Shown: positions 41,951 through 50,364 of the stretch, in pieces
How positions within the stretch are numbered: the first letter of the stretch is position 1
Layout of the letters: every line of letters starts with the position of its first letter
From: Catenuloplanes indicus
GTDB lineage: Bacteria > Actinomycetota > Actinomycetes > Mycobacteriales > Micromonosporaceae
DNA length: 64,000 nt
Assembly (NCBI RefSeq): GCF_030813715.1
Contig: NZ_JAUSUZ010000001.1
Span: forward strand, 1,488,001-1,552,000
Direction: 5' to 3'
Made by a program: the position numbers and the translations under genes
The notes under the pieces: generated by a model
What the model was told of the DNA's origin: nothing
The model's database searches: none
What the model saw: only the letters and a program-made list of their open reading frames with translations

Positions 41951-42610
41951 TCAGGGGGTGCGGCCGGTGGCGTAGCGGAGACCGCCGAGCAGGTGGGCGC
42001 GCATGGCGGGCTCGGCGTAGGAGGCGTCGGTGTGGCCGAGCGCGGTGTAGAACGAGCGGCCGCCGAGCGTGTCGTGGCACCAGGCCAGCGGGTGGTCGGC
42101 GCCCATCCTCCCGCCGGAGTAGGACGTCTCGTCGGCGCGCAGCAGCACGTGCACGGCGTCGCGCGGGTTGGTGCGGAAGTCGTACCACTCGTCGGTCCGG
42201 GGCCACGTCTCCGGCAGGTGCGCGGTGGCCGGGTGGGTGCGATCCTCGACCAGGACCCGGGCCGGCTGCACCTCGGGGTGGGTGTCGAACCGGGCGCCGA
42301 CCAGCGTGCCGAAGAACGGCCAGTCGTACTCGGTGGTGGCGGCCGCGTGGATGCCGGCGAAACCGCCGCCGCCGCGCACGTAGCCCTCCAGGGCGTCGCG
42401 CGCGGCGGGGTCGTCGGAGATCGTGCCGCTCGTGCTGAGGAACGTGACGGCGGCGAAACCGGCCAGCTCCGCCCGGGTCAGCACCGCGGGGTCCTCGGTC
42501 GCCACGACCTCGAAACCGTGCTCCCGGCCGAGCGCGGTCAGCGCCGCCACCCCGGCCGGGATCGAGTCGTGCCGGAAGCCCGTCGTCCGGCTGTACACCA
42601 GGATTCGCAC
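41951..42610 (-). CDS. ThuA-like domain protein
   Basis: 219-residue class I glutamine-amidotransferase-like (ThuA) protein, a family tied to sugar and trehalose utilisation and to secreted glycosidases, without a defined reaction. Family stretches are MRILVYSRTTGFRHDSIPAG, then GGGFAGIHAAATTEYDWPFF, and WCHDTLGGRSFYTALGHTD near residue 185. GTG 42610 follows a leaderless-type -10 (42617-42622). The hemerythrin-like gene 13 bp downstream may share the transcript. Confidence 0.92.
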   Translation of the reverse strand: MRILVYSRTTGFRHDSIPAGVAALTALGREHGFEVVATEDPAVLTRAELAGFAAVTFLSTSGTISDDPAARDALEGYVRGGGGFAGIHAAATTEYDWPFFGTLVGARFDTHPEVQPARVLVEDRTHPATAHLPETWPRTDEWYDFRTNPRDAVHVLLRADETSYSGGRMGADHPLAWCHDTLGGRSFYTALGHTDASYAEPAMRAHLLGGLRYATGRTP

Positions 42611-42616
42611 CCGGCG

Positions 42617-42622
42617 AGCCTA
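42617..42622 (-). promoter_or_regulatory. -10 box TAGGCT of the ThuA gene
   Basis: On the minus strand TAGGCT (42622 to 42617) lies 6 nt before GTG 42610. Third occurrence of exactly this hexamer at a start codon in the window. Confidence 0.6.
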
Positions 42623-42699
42623 ACCGGGGGTGCCGCCGGCCGGCGGTCCGGCAGCGACACACGAGGTCGTCCGGGCTGCGGGTCTCCGGCGTCGTCGCC

Positions 42700-42760
42700 G
42701 CGTGTCCGGAGCCGCGGGCGAGCCGCTGATCAGGTCGTTGCCGGTGCCGCCGCGGATGAG
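42700..42760 (-). pseudogene. Fragment of an RTX (haemolysin-type calcium-binding) repeat
   Basis: A 20-codon stretch on the minus strand reads LIRGGTGNDLISGSP, matching the RTX nonapeptide pattern GGxGxDxLx, followed by Ala/Pro/Arg-rich nonsense. No start or rest of the protein is present. It lies just beyond the terminator of the protease gene and may be the last trace of a secreted RTX protein. Confidence 0.45.
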
Positions 42761-42762
42761 CG

Positions 42763-42804
42763 GGCCGGGCCCGGCACGGACATGGATCCGTGCCGGGCCC
42801 GGCC
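42763..42804 (-). terminator. Very strong terminator of the protease gene
   Basis: Perfect 18-bp stem GGCCGGGCCCGGCACGGA / TCCGTGCCGGGCCCGGCC with a CATGGA loop, 18 bp after the protease stop codon on the minus strand. Confidence 0.85.
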
Positions 42805-42821
42805 GCAGGGGGAACGTGCGG

Positions 42822-45800
42822 TTACTGCACCGACGCCACGGTCACCACCGCGGTGCCGACGACCGCGCCCTGATCCGTGACCACCTGCATCTCACCGGTC
42901 AGCGAGCGGCCCGCCGGCGGCACGGTGGCCGCCGTGACGGTGCCGTTCACCGTCAGCGTCGCGCCGTTGGCCAGCGTCGTGAACGCCTGCGGCGCCGCGA
43001 GCGAGCCGAGCGCCGGCGAGTAGTACGCGTCCCGGTAGTCGAACGTGGTCGTGCCGGCCGGGACCGCGTACCCGTCGATCTCCACCCGGTAGGTGCCGGC
43101 CGGCGGGTTCGCCAACGACACCGACTCCTCCGAGTCACCGTCCGCGCTGCGGGCGATGTACGTGGTGGAGCTGCCCAGGTAGAGGAACAGGTCCAGGTCC
43201 GCGATCGGGTCGCTGGTGCCGCCGATCGCCACGTCCAGGCGGGTGGTGCCGGCCGGGACCTCGATCGTGTACTCCAGCGTCTCGCCGTTCGCGATGGTCG
43301 GCCGGGTCTGGAGCACGCTACCCAGCGCACCGCCCTGCCCGCTCGCCTTGATCGGCCCGAACGTGTTCTTCGCGGTCCAGGTCAGCGGCGTGCCGACACC
43401 GGCCTTGACCGAGGCCAGCTCGGTGAGCGCCGGGGTCAGCGTGACGCCCTGCGCCGCCGCCGTGATCGTGTACGGGTTGGACAGCATCGGCGACGTGCGC
43501 CGCGACTCGACCTCGATCTCCCAGATGCCCGGCGCCGGGTTCCGGTAGTCGCGCTCGATGCCCTTGCACGGCGAGACCGGCTCGTAGTTGGTGTAGCAGT
43601 CGACCGACGACGTCGAGTCGCGCGGCACACCGGACGGGTCGATCGCGATGAACCGGGTCTGCGAACCGGCCGCCAGACCGGACAGGTTGACCTGCAGCGC
43701 ACCGGCACCGGCCGGCACGTTGACGAAGTACGACTGGGTGTCGTTCCGGTCGACCTTGCCGGAGGCGGAGAACGAGTAGTTCTTCGCCGGCAGCTCGGCC
43801 GCGGCGACCACGGTGGTCATCACCTCGTAGTCGATGACCGGGGTCGCCGGGTCGTCGACCTTCAGCAGCGCCGCGTGCGCACCGGCGGACGGCTTCGCCG
43901 TGACCGACACCGTGATCGTCTTGTTCAGCGGCACGGAGACGAACGTCGGCGCGTTGAACGTACCGTCGTTGCCGACCCAGCTGAGCTTGTGCGTGATCGC
44001 CCGGGCCGGCCCGGACGTCCGCGTGATCTTGATCTGGTAGGTCTTCGCCTGGCCCGGCTTGTGGCCACCCTCGGACGCGGCGCACCGGTTGTAGATGCCC
44101 GGGCCCTGGTGCGGCGTCGGCTCGTCGTCGATGCCGATCAGGCCGGACAGCGGCGTGCAGACCGGCGCCGTGGACGTGTACGTCCGCGTCTCCAGGTCGG
44201 TCTTCAGCAGCTTCCAGGCCGCCTGCACGTCGAACAGGCCGTAGCCCTGCTCGTACGCGGTGACGCCCTTGATGAACGACGCCGTGGTGTAGATGCCGCG
44301 GCGCAGCTGCGCCGGGGTCAGCCCGCGGTCGTTCGCGCGAGCCGCGGAGAGCAGCAGCGCGGCCGCACCGGCGGCCTGCGGGGACGCCATCGACGTACCG
44401 TTGAACATGGCGTAGCCCGGCGGCAGCGAGTAGCCGGCCTGCGCGCCCGGCTGGCCCGGCTGCCAGGTCGGCACCGAGGAGATGGCGGAGCCCGGCGCCA
44501 CGATGTTCGGCTTGAAGCCGCCGTCCTCACGCGGCCCGCGGGAGGAGTACGGGTGCATGCCGTACGCCGTGTTCACGACCGAGCCGTAGTTGGCCAGCCA
44601 GGTCTCCTTGCTGATGCTGGAGCCGACCGAGATCACGTCCGCCGCGGTCGACGGGTCGCCGAGCGTGTTCAGGCCGGGGCCGGAGTTGCCCGCGGAGATG
44701 AACATCTGCACGCCGTAGTCGTTGATCAGGCGGTTGTAGAGCATGGTCCACGCGTTCCGGCCGTCGTTCAGGCCGGAGAGCCCGCCGATCGACATGTTGA
44801 TCACGTCGACCCGGCGGTTGACCACCATGTCCACCATGCCGTCGGTCAGCGCGGCGTAGGTGCAACCACCGCCCCAGTTGCAGGCGCGGCCGGAGACGAT
44901 CTTCGCACCCGGCGCCTGGCCGTCGAAGGCCTCGTTGCCGAACATGTTGCTGCCCGCGGCGATGCCGGCCACGTGCGTGCCGTGCGCGCTCTCCACGATG
45001 CCGACGTTCACCCAGTCGTAGCCCTGGTAGTCCTCGCGGTACTCCACGACGAACGGCATGTGCTCGGCGATCGCGGTGGCCGGGTTGTCCGTACCGAAGT
45101 GGCCGACCTGGAACTTCTCCTTGTACGGCCGCATCACGGTCTCGTCGGTGAAGCTGCGGTCGAGGTCGGTGTCGACCCGGACGTCGTGCGTCACCGGGTC
45201 GTAGAGCACGCCGAACGCGTCCGTGGTGTCGCCGTCGCGGTTGACGTCGCCGGCCGGCTCGCTACCGGCGGTGACCGACTCACGGAACACGCTGATGTAG
45301 TGGTTGCCCGCCGGCAGCGTCCAGGTGACGCCGAGGTAGGCGACGCTCGGCCCGGCGGCCGGCTGCACCATCGGGCGCCAGGTCGCGTCCTCCAGCGGGT
45401 CGGTCGCGGTGAACCAGTCGACGATCTTGCGTTCGCCGGTGGACGTGGTCTGCAGCGCCGGGTGGTCCAGGTCCACGCCGGAGTCCATCACGCCGATCGT
45501 GATGCCGCGGCCGTCGTACGCCGGATTCTTCTTCTTGAAGTCCACCGACCCGGTGTCGCCGGTCGGCATGTACGGGTTCTTGGCCGGCGTGGTGGCCCCG
45601 GGACCGGCGGCCGCCTTCGCCGCCGCGCCCGCGGACAGCCCTTCGGCCGGGTCCGGCAGCGTGAGCGTCCGGTCCAGGTCGAGCGCGGCGACGCTCGGCA
45701 GCTGGGCCGCGCGCACCACCGCGCCGGTGGGGACCTTGGCCAGCACGTAGCCGAGCTTGTCGACGCTGCGCGAGACGGTGGCGCCGAGTGCCGTCAGCTC

Positions 45801-46058
45801 ACCGGCGACTGCGCCGGCCCGCCCGGTGTCGGTGGCGACCAGCACGGTCACCGTGGGCTTGCCGCTGGCCTCGGCCTCGGCGAGCAGCTTCGCGTCCTCG
45901 GCGCCGAGCGCCTCGGCCGGTGAGGCCTTGGGTATCTCGGTCTCTATCGGATCCGCGCTGGCCGGGCTCGCGCCCGGCAGCATGACGGCGCCGGCCGTGA
46001 GGCCGGACGCCAGGAGTGTGGCGAGACTCCGCCGCCCCCTGCTGGAGAGGTGACTCAC
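42822..46058 (-). CDS. Secreted S8 family (subtilisin-like) serine peptidase
   Basis: 1078-residue exported protease. The signal peptide (SLATLLASGLTAGAVMLPGA) is followed by a propeptide-like region (about 60-150) and the catalytic domain: Asp in TIGVMDSGVDLDHP (about 192), His in SAHGTHVAGIAAG (about 359) and Ser in GTSMASPQAAGAA (about 555). The 165-residue spacing between Asp and His reflects a large insert, as in lactocepin or vpr-like enzymes. The remaining 450 residues are beta-sandwich modules, probably pre-peptidase C-terminal-like. GTG 46058 has GGAGGA at 5 nt. Extracellular protein degradation is expected. It is divergent from the TetR-MMPL operon. Confidence 0.94.
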   Translation of the reverse strand: MSHLSSRGRRSLATLLASGLTAGAVMLPGASPASADPIETEIPKASPAEALGAEDAKLLAEAEASGKPTVTVLVATDTGRAGAVAGELTALGATVSRSVDKLGYVLAKVPTGAVVRAAQLPSVAALDLDRTLTLPDPAEGLSAGAAAKAAAGPGATTPAKNPYMPTGDTGSVDFKKKNPAYDGRGITIGVMDSGVDLDHPALQTTSTGERKIVDWFTATDPLEDATWRPMVQPAAGPSVAYLGVTWTLPAGNHYISVFRESVTAGSEPAGDVNRDGDTTDAFGVLYDPVTHDVRVDTDLDRSFTDETVMRPYKEKFQVGHFGTDNPATAIAEHMPFVVEYREDYQGYDWVNVGIVESAHGTHVAGIAAGSNMFGNEAFDGQAPGAKIVSGRACNWGGGCTYAALTDGMVDMVVNRRVDVINMSIGGLSGLNDGRNAWTMLYNRLINDYGVQMFISAGNSGPGLNTLGDPSTAADVISVGSSISKETWLANYGSVVNTAYGMHPYSSRGPREDGGFKPNIVAPGSAISSVPTWQPGQPGAQAGYSLPPGYAMFNGTSMASPQAAGAAALLLSAARANDRGLTPAQLRRGIYTTASFIKGVTAYEQGYGLFDVQAAWKLLKTDLETRTYTSTAPVCTPLSGLIGIDDEPTPHQGPGIYNRCAASEGGHKPGQAKTYQIKITRTSGPARAITHKLSWVGNDGTFNAPTFVSVPLNKTITVSVTAKPSAGAHAALLKVDDPATPVIDYEVMTTVVAAAELPAKNYSFSASGKVDRNDTQSYFVNVPAGAGALQVNLSGLAAGSQTRFIAIDPSGVPRDSTSSVDCYTNYEPVSPCKGIERDYRNPAPGIWEIEVESRRTSPMLSNPYTITAAAQGVTLTPALTELASVKAGVGTPLTWTAKNTFGPIKASGQGGALGSVLQTRPTIANGETLEYTIEVPAGTTRLDVAIGGTSDPIADLDLFLYLGSSTTYIARSADGDSEESVSLANPPAGTYRVEIDGYAVPAGTTTFDYRDAYYSPALGSLAAPQAFTTLANGATLTVNGTVTAATVPPAGRSLTGEMQVVTDQGAVVGTAVVTVASVQ

Positions 46059-46258
46059 GAAGGTCCTCCGTGAACGGGGCCCTGGGGTACAGGGCTCGAC
46101 ATGAATCTTCTAGTGGCTTGAAGATCCATATGTCAATGCGATCACCATCGTTTTCTGAAGTGGATTTCAACACCGATTCACATTCGCTTACGAACCGGTT
46201 TCCCTCCTGTTTCGCCTGTGAGCAGCAACAATGCGAAAGAGGGGGTACGTCACACGAA

Positions 46259-46290
46259 GTTGCACCGAGTGCAACGGTGCACTTAGTGTA
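46259..46290. promoter_or_regulatory. Tandem palindromic operator of the tetR-mmpL operon
   Basis: Two palindromes with 3-nt centres in series: GTTGCAC-CGA-GTGCAAC (46259-46275, perfect) and TGCAC-TTA-GTGTA (46278-46290, one mismatch). The second covers the -10 box at 46284-46289. This is a clear candidate for self-repression by the TetR protein encoded just downstream. Confidence 0.8.
46284..46289 (+). promoter_or_regulatory. -10 box TAGTGT of the tetR-mmpL operon
   Basis: TAGTGT lies 7 nt before GTG 46297 and within the second operator palindrome. Leaderless-type start; it excludes the longer in-frame start at 46231. Confidence 0.65.
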
Positions 46291-46296
46291 AGGATC

Positions 46297-46920
46297 GTGC
46301 TGCCCACCGACCGTCGCGCCGCACTCAAGGCGCGCCACCGCCGCGCGATCATCGAGGCGGCCACCGCGCTGATCTCGGAGAGCGGCGCGGCCCGGTTCAG
46401 CGTGGACCAGCTGGCCGCGCGCGCGGACGTCTCCCGGCGCACGGTCTTCAACCACTTCGCCTCGATCGACGACATCGTCACCACCGCGTGCACCGACGTG
46501 CTCCGCGTCGTGGTCGACAACTTCCGCGCGGTCTTCACCGCCAGCCCGATAGAGCCCGGCAACCGCGCGTCGATGTTCGCCGCGGTCGCCGCCGCGCTGC
46601 GCGCCTCCGACGTGCCGAGCGTGATCGCGTTCATCTGGCAGGCGCTCGGCGGCTTCGGTCCCGGCGACCCACGACCGCAGCAGATCTTCCAGGCCACGTT
46701 CTCCCGTACCACCGACGAATTGGCTCGTGAACTGGCCGAGCGCAACGCGGCCGAGGATTCTCTCGACGCGGAATTGCTGGTCAGCTCCCTCATGCACGGC
46801 GTCGAGGTGATCGCGCACCACTGGATCGCCGAGACCGGCGCCGCGACCGACGAGGCCGCGCTCGCGCTCTGGGCCCGGCTGCTCGACCGGCTCATCGACA
46901 ACATCCGCACCGGCTACTGA
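46297..46920 (+). CDS. TetR family regulator of the MMPL transporter
   Basis: 207-residue repressor. The helix-turn-helix spans residues 12-57 (RRAIIEAATALISESGAARF, then DQLAARADVSRRTVFNHFAS). The C-terminal domain is of the kind found with RND/MMPL exporters. It lies 26 bp before the MMPL gene in the same direction, so the two form an operon. Its likely operator is the tandem palindrome at 46259-46290, which covers its own promoter. The ligand is probably a substrate of the pump (inference). Confidence 0.92.
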   Translation: MLPTDRRAALKARHRRAIIEAATALISESGAARFSVDQLAARADVSRRTVFNHFASIDDIVTTACTDVLRVVVDNFRAVFTASPIEPGNRASMFAAVAAALRASDVPSVIAFIWQALGGFGPGDPRPQQIFQATFSRTTDELARELAERNAAEDSLDAELLVSSLMHGVEVIAHHWIAETGAATDEAALALWARLLDRLIDNIRTGY

Positions 46921-46946
46921 CCGTACGATCGGAAAGCAAAGGGACC

Positions 46947-49445
46947 ATGGCAGAGATGCTGTATCGCCTGGGACGCTTCAGCGCCCGGCGAGCGTGGGCA
47001 GTCCTGATCACCTGGCTGGTGATCCTGGGCCTGTCCGTCACCGCCTACTTCGTCGCGGGCGGCGCGCTGTCGTCGCAGGTGACCATCCCGGGCACGGAGA
47101 CCGCCAAGGTCACCGACCAGCTCGCGGAGCGGTTCCCGGTGGCCAGCGGCGGCACCGGCACTATCGTCTTCCACACCGCGGACGGCTCGCCGTTCACCGC
47201 GGAGCAGCAGGCCGCGATCGGCGCGCTGCTGACCTCCACCGGTGAGCTGGACGGCGTCTCCGCCACCCGCGACCCGTTCGCCACCGCACAGCAGATCGCG
47301 GCGCAGAGCCAGCAGCTCGCCGCGGGCCAGCAGCAGATCGACACCGAGCGCGGCAAGCTCGACGCCGGCCAGGCGCAGCTGGACGCGGGCCGCCAGCAGC
47401 TGGAGTCCGCGAAGGCGCAGGCACCGCCCGCGGCCGCGGCCCAGTTCGCCGCGCAGGAGGCGCAGCTGGCCGAGCAGCAGGCCCAGCTGGACGCGGGCCG
47501 CACCCGGCTGGACGCGGAGGCCGCGAAGCTCGACATCGGCCGCCAGCTGCTGGAGATGTCGTCCGGGATCCGCACGGTCTCCGAGGACAACACCACCGCG
47601 GTCGCCGCGGTCGTCTTCGCCGAGGCGCAGATGGACGTCACGCCGGAGACCAAGGAGCGCGTGGTCGACCACGTCACCGAGGGCGTCCCGGCCGGTGTCG
47701 AGGCGGACTTCTCCAACGAGATCACCCAGACCGTGCCGCAGGTCTTCGGCGTCGGCGAGGCGGTCGGCCTGGTGGTCGCCGCGATCACGCTGATCGTCAT
47801 GCTCGGCACGCTGATCGCGGCCGCGCTGCCGCTGATCGGCGCGCTGGTCGGCGTGGGCGTCGGCGTCACCGTGTCGCTGGCCATGTCCGGCGTCATCGAC
47901 ATGCTCTCCATCACGCCGGTGCTCGGCGTGATGCTCGGCCTCGCGGTCGGCATCGACTACAGCCTGTTCATCCTGAACCGGCACCGCCGCCAGTTGCTGG
48001 CCGGCATGGACGTGCACGAGTCGATCGGCCTGGCCAACGGCACCTCCGGCAACGCGGTCGTGTTCGCCGGCTCCACCGTGCTGGTCGCGCTGCTCGCGCT
48101 GAACATCACCGGCATCGGCTTCCTCGGCCTGATGGGCACGGTCGGCGCGATCTGCGTCGCGGTTGCCGTGATCATCGCGGTCACGCTCACCCCGGCGCTG
48201 CTCGGACTGCTCGGCCTGCGCGTGCTCACCAGGAAGGCGCGCGCCACGATCGGGCAGCCGCACCACGACACCACCCCGACCGCGCCGATGGGCACCGGGC
48301 GCGCGATCCTGACCGTGATCGCGTCGCTGGCCGTGCTGATCGTGGTCGCGATCCCGGCACTGTCCATGCGGCTCGGCCTGCCGGACGGCTCGTCGGAGTC
48401 CGAGGACTCCACCCAGTACCAGGCGTACACCATCACCGAGCGCGCGTTCGGCGCCGGCGTCAACGGCCCGCTGCTGGTCGTGGCGGAGCTGCCGGCCGCG
48501 GTCGCGGACGAGGAGGCCGCCCGCCCCGAGCAGGTCCGGATCGGCAACCTGCTGCTCGGCCACGCGGACGTCACCGCGGTCGCGCCGATCGGCCTCTCCG
48601 ACGACAAGCAGCTGCTCGCGTTCCAGGTCATCCCGGCCGAGGGCCCGAACAGCGTCTCCACCGGCCAGCTCGTCCGCGACCTGCGCGCCATGTCCCCGAT
48701 CGAGGGCGACGTGACGCTCGGCGTGGCCGGCAGCGCCAGCGGCAACATCGACGTCTCCGAGCAGCTCTCCGACGCGCTCCCGCGCTACCTCGCGGTCGTC
48801 GTCGGCCTGTCCCTGATCATCCTGATCTTCGTGTTCCGCTCGATCCTGGTCCCGGTCACCGCCACGCTCGGCTTCGTGCTGTCGCTGTTCGCCACGTTCG
48901 GCGGCATCACCGCGATCTTCCAGTGGGGCTGGCTCGGCCAGATCTTCGACGTGCACGACCCGGGCCCGATCCTGAGCTTCCTGCCCACCATCCTGATCGG
49001 CATCCTGTTCGGCCTCGCCATGGACTACCAGCTCTTCCTGGTCTCCGGCATGCGCGAGGCCTACGCGCACGGCGCTCCCGCCCGGCTCGCCGTCCGCCAG
49101 GGCGTACACGCCGGCCGCGTCGTGGTCACCGCCGCCGCGATCATCATGATCTCCGTCTTCGGCGGCTTCATCTTCAGCCACACCACGATGATCCGCTCGA
49201 TCGGCTTCGGCCTCGCCTTCGGCGTCCTCGCCGACGCGTTTCTGGTCCGCATGCTGCTCATCCCGGCCGTCATGCACCTGCTCGGCACGTCCGCCTGGTG
49301 GATCCCGCGCTGGCTCGACCGCATCCTGCCCAACGTCGACGTCGAGGGTGCCGCCCTCGAACGCCGCCACCCCACCGCACCGCACGAGACCCCGGAGAAC
49401 ACGGCCAGCACGGCCGAGGAGACTCCCGCCGCGAAACCGATCTGA
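46947..49445 (+). CDS. MMPL/RND family transporter
   Basis: 832-residue inner-membrane exporter of the MMPL branch of the RND superfamily (proton-driven export of lipids or hydrophobic compounds). Twelve membrane helices are expected in two halves. The first external loop contains a long Gln/Ala-rich coiled coil (QQLAAGQQQIDTERGKLDAG, then AEQQAQLDAGRTRLDA), and helix 4 has the proton-relay-type segment LAVGIDYSLFILNRHRR, matched in the second half by FGLAMDYQLFLVSGMREA. ATG 46947 has AAAGGGA upstream. Co-transcribed with tetR and followed by two hairpins. Export of the nearby PTM product is possible but unproven. Confidence 0.94.
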   Translation: MAEMLYRLGRFSARRAWAVLITWLVILGLSVTAYFVAGGALSSQVTIPGTETAKVTDQLAERFPVASGGTGTIVFHTADGSPFTAEQQAAIGALLTSTGELDGVSATRDPFATAQQIAAQSQQLAAGQQQIDTERGKLDAGQAQLDAGRQQLESAKAQAPPAAAAQFAAQEAQLAEQQAQLDAGRTRLDAEAAKLDIGRQLLEMSSGIRTVSEDNTTAVAAVVFAEAQMDVTPETKERVVDHVTEGVPAGVEADFSNEITQTVPQVFGVGEAVGLVVAAITLIVMLGTLIAAALPLIGALVGVGVGVTVSLAMSGVIDMLSITPVLGVMLGLAVGIDYSLFILNRHRRQLLAGMDVHESIGLANGTSGNAVVFAGSTVLVALLALNITGIGFLGLMGTVGAICVAVAVIIAVTLTPALLGLLGLRVLTRKARATIGQPHHDTTPTAPMGTGRAILTVIASLAVLIVVAIPALSMRLGLPDGSSESEDSTQYQAYTITERAFGAGVNGPLLVVAELPAAVADEEAARPEQVRIGNLLLGHADVTAVAPIGLSDDKQLLAFQVIPAEGPNSVSTGQLVRDLRAMSPIEGDVTLGVAGSASGNIDVSEQLSDALPRYLAVVVGLSLIILIFVFRSILVPVTATLGFVLSLFATFGGITAIFQWGWLGQIFDVHDPGPILSFLPTILIGILFGLAMDYQLFLVSGMREAYAHGAPARLAVRQGVHAGRVVVTAAAIIMISVFGGFIFSHTTMIRSIGFGLAFGVLADAFLVRMLLIPAVMHLLGTSAWWIPRWLDRILPNVDVEGAALERRHPTAPHETPENTASTAEETPAAKPI

Positions 49446-49454
49446 CCTCGCCCG

Positions 49455-49492
49455 GCCGGAAGCGCGGAGCCCTTGATGCTCGCGCTTCCGGC
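49455..49492 (+). terminator. Terminator directly after the MMPL gene
   Basis: 12-bp perfect stem GCCGGAAGCGCG / CGCGCTTCCGGC with a 14-nt loop, starting 10 bp after the stop codon. Confidence 0.75.
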
Positions 49493-49579
49493 GTGGTCAC
49501 CGTCCGTACGCTCCCGCGGCACCGGTCGTCGCCGGTGCTCCTCCCCGCGGGAGCCGAGGGTGGCATGGACGCACAACCC

Positions 49580-49612
49580 GCGATGCCCGCCGCTTCCAGC
49601 GGCGGGCATCGC
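49580..49612 (+). terminator. Second hairpin downstream of the MMPL gene
   Basis: 14-bp perfect stem GCGATGCCCGCCGC / GCGGCGGGCATCGC with a TTCCA loop. With the preceding hairpin it separates the MMPL operon from the PTM cluster. Confidence 0.7.
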
Positions 49613-50364
49613 CGTTCACCACCGCACCCGTGGCCGCCGCGCGACGCGGGGAGTGACCGCCGGGCCCCGGACGAGCCGCTCGGCAGCGGGAAGGCGGGCA
49701 TGGGAATCCACGCCTCCCCCCGTCCCGCGGGAACGCACCCCGGCGGCTCGGCGAACGGAGCCGTGGCCGCGCCCGGACCGGCGGGCTGACGGGCCGCGGC
49801 GTCCGGCCGGCACTCCGCGCATGACGAGCTGGGCGATCGCGATTTCAAATATTCGCGCCCGGCGGATTACCTTTCAAATTGGCGCCAATTCAAATTGGCG
49901 CTATTCTCGATCTCCGCAACGCGCCTTTCAGCGGCTGGACGCATCGGCTTAATACCGCGCGCCGCACATGGGATTTTCGCGTCGATCGAAAGCCGTTTCG
50001 CACAAGCCGGCACGTATCCCATCGGTGCGTCATCCGCAATACTTCGACCCACTCCAATACGCGCCCCATCTGTCAACTTCCTGACGGCCGGAACCGAACG
50101 CGAGGTATTCCGATCTTGGGAACGCTTCCGGTTGACTGTGCGTCGTGTTTTCGTCACGCCGAGGAGTGGCGTAATCCGTACGGGGCGGATTCGCTGAGAC
50201 GACCCGGGTGACACCCCTTTTTGCCGTCGGCAGTAGAGAAAGTGGGATTCGGCCAACCGGGAAACACGCCCCAATTCATAAGCATCGCCGCCGCTCTGAG
50301 CCAACGGCTCACTGCGCCATTCGGCCTGCCCCGGATCTGTATTCACGTCGCTAATGGAGGCGAT
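49613..50364. other. Gene-free upstream region of the PTM cluster
   Basis: 750 bp without a convincing gene. GC drops markedly from about 49830 to 50360, unlike the neighbours. It holds the perfect palindrome AATTGGCGCCAATT at 49877-49890, with its half repeated directly after it (CAAATTGGCGC, 49891-49901), and the ribosome site GGAGG before ATG 50365. It is probably the regulatory region of the cluster; reading frames here on both strands have no protein character. Confidence 0.55.
49877..49901. promoter_or_regulatory. Palindrome AATTGGCGCCAATT with repeated half, candidate cluster operator
   Basis: Perfect 14-bp palindrome followed immediately by another copy of its left arm (CAAATTGGCGC). 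It stands in the low-GC gap about 470 bp before the first cluster gene. No regulator gene lies within the cluster, so an external factor would have to bind here. Confidence 0.5.

Noticed and set aside
49867-50346. Possible genes in the low-GC gap before the PTM cluster (frames on both strands)
   Set aside because: No ribosome site, no domain, no codon bias; the region is better read as regulatory.
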